A stretch of 5,111 nt of DNA from an uncultured Planctomycetaceae bacterium (GTDB lineage Bacteria > Planctomycetota > Planctomycetia > Pirellulales > Pirellulaceae). Where the stretch lies: contig CAIYOB010000035.1 of NCBI GenBank assembly GCA_903927685.1, positions 1 to 5,111 on the forward strand, read 5' to 3'. Positions 4,879-5,111 of this stretch are shown here, piece by piece. The position numbers and the translations under genes were made by a program. Each line of letters begins with the position of its first letter. The first letter of the stretch is position 1. The notes under the pieces were generated by a model. It was not told the DNA's origin and did not search any database. It saw only the letters and a list, made by a program, of their open reading frames with translations.

Positions 4879-5111
4879 ATGCACCGACGCGTCGCATCCA
4901 CGGCCAGTCTTTGGGGGCCGCTGCTGAGCGGCCTGGTGGTCGCCAGCGCCGGTTGTAACCGCCCTTCTGCAGCGACCGCCGAACGTGGCGTGGCGCTCGG
5001 GCGCGGTGTGACGCCTTCTCCGCCCGCCCCGCCGGGAGACGGCGCGGGCGGCGATGGCTCCGCGGGCTGGCCCGGGCTCTTCGGGCCGGACCACAACTGC
5101 GTGTCGCGGGA
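4879..5111 (+). CDS. N-terminus of an exported PQQ-like beta-propeller (BamB-like) lipoprotein, partial
   Basis: An open frame runs from ATG 4879 off the right edge (77 codons visible). Residues 2-4 (HRR) and the hydrophobic LLSGLVVASA lead to ASAGC, with Cys26 as a plausible lipidation site. Position -3 is Ser, not the preferred Leu, so ordinary signal-peptidase cleavage is an alternative. Residues about 28-63 are a low-complexity Ala/Gly/Pro linker. WPGLFGPDHNCVS (64-76) is the typical opening of planctomycete PQQ-binding-like beta-propeller proteins (consensus WPxFxGPxxDGxS), in which blade repeats follow. These proteins are exported and mostly uncharacterised; a few are quinoprotein dehydrogenases or assembly scaffolds like BamB. 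The frame stays open upstream to a stop at 4771-4773. The family call depends on one short motif, so the rest of the gene beyond the window would decide it. Confidence 0.65.
   Translation, partial: MHRRVASTASLWGPLLSGLVVASAGCNRPSAATAERGVALGRGVTPSPPAPPGDGAGGDGSAGWPGLFGPDHNCVSR

Noticed and set aside
4639..5096. Minus-strand open frames of 128-151 codons at the right edge
   Set aside because: They are antisense to the lipoprotein N-terminus and its leader, are Arg/Pro/Gly-rich, and show no family motif.

Overview
The window is about 5.1 kb of GC-rich DNA that most resembles a member of the Planctomycetota, probably a Pirellulales-like lineage or a metagenomic relative. This rests on recognising the families, not on a search. 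The families are a truncated sulfatase, a secreted DUF5060/DUF4038 glycoside-hydrolase-like protein, a Tat-exported Gfo/Idh/MocA oxidoreductase, an IS91-type transposase relic and the start of a PQQ-like beta-propeller lipoprotein. All are abundant in planctomycetes that degrade complex sulfated glycans.

Layout. (1) Positions 1-220: the left edge cuts a sulfatase just after its active-site signature. The sulfatase-like sequence stops after about 42 codons and the frame then runs into the next gene, so this is probably a remnant. (2) Positions 156-1967: a complete 603-residue apiosidase-like (DUF4038) hydrolase with a signal peptide. (3) Positions 1993-3372, 25 bases downstream: a complete 459-residue Gfo/Idh/MocA oxidoreductase with a twin-arginine signal. 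Genes 2 and 3 look like one transcription unit. (4) Positions 3373 to about 4770: no intact gene. The stretch is a graveyard. Reading the minus strand it holds the frameshifted C-terminal end of an IS91-type transposase (3574-3890), a well-preserved fragment of an unidentified protein fused directly upstream of it (3890-4165), and a start-less 58-codon frame with one membrane-like segment (4533-4709). Short direct repeats lie around 3398-3420 and 3555-3647. (5) Positions 4741-4768: a possible sigma70-type promoter. (6) From 4879 to the right edge: the N-terminus of an exported lipoprotein with the WPxxxGP opening of PQQ-like (BamB-like) beta-propeller proteins.

Functional reading. The two intact genes encode exported proteins that plausibly act together in the periplasm on plant- or algal-type glycans: a hydrolase of the family that includes GH140 apiosidase, and an NAD(P)-dependent sugar oxidoreductase-like protein. 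Substrates cannot be read from the sequence. I see no CRISPR array, tRNA, rRNA or riboswitch. I do not see a clearly new system. The most unusual parts are the mosaic of gene remnants between 3373 and 4770 and the truncated sulfatase at the left edge.
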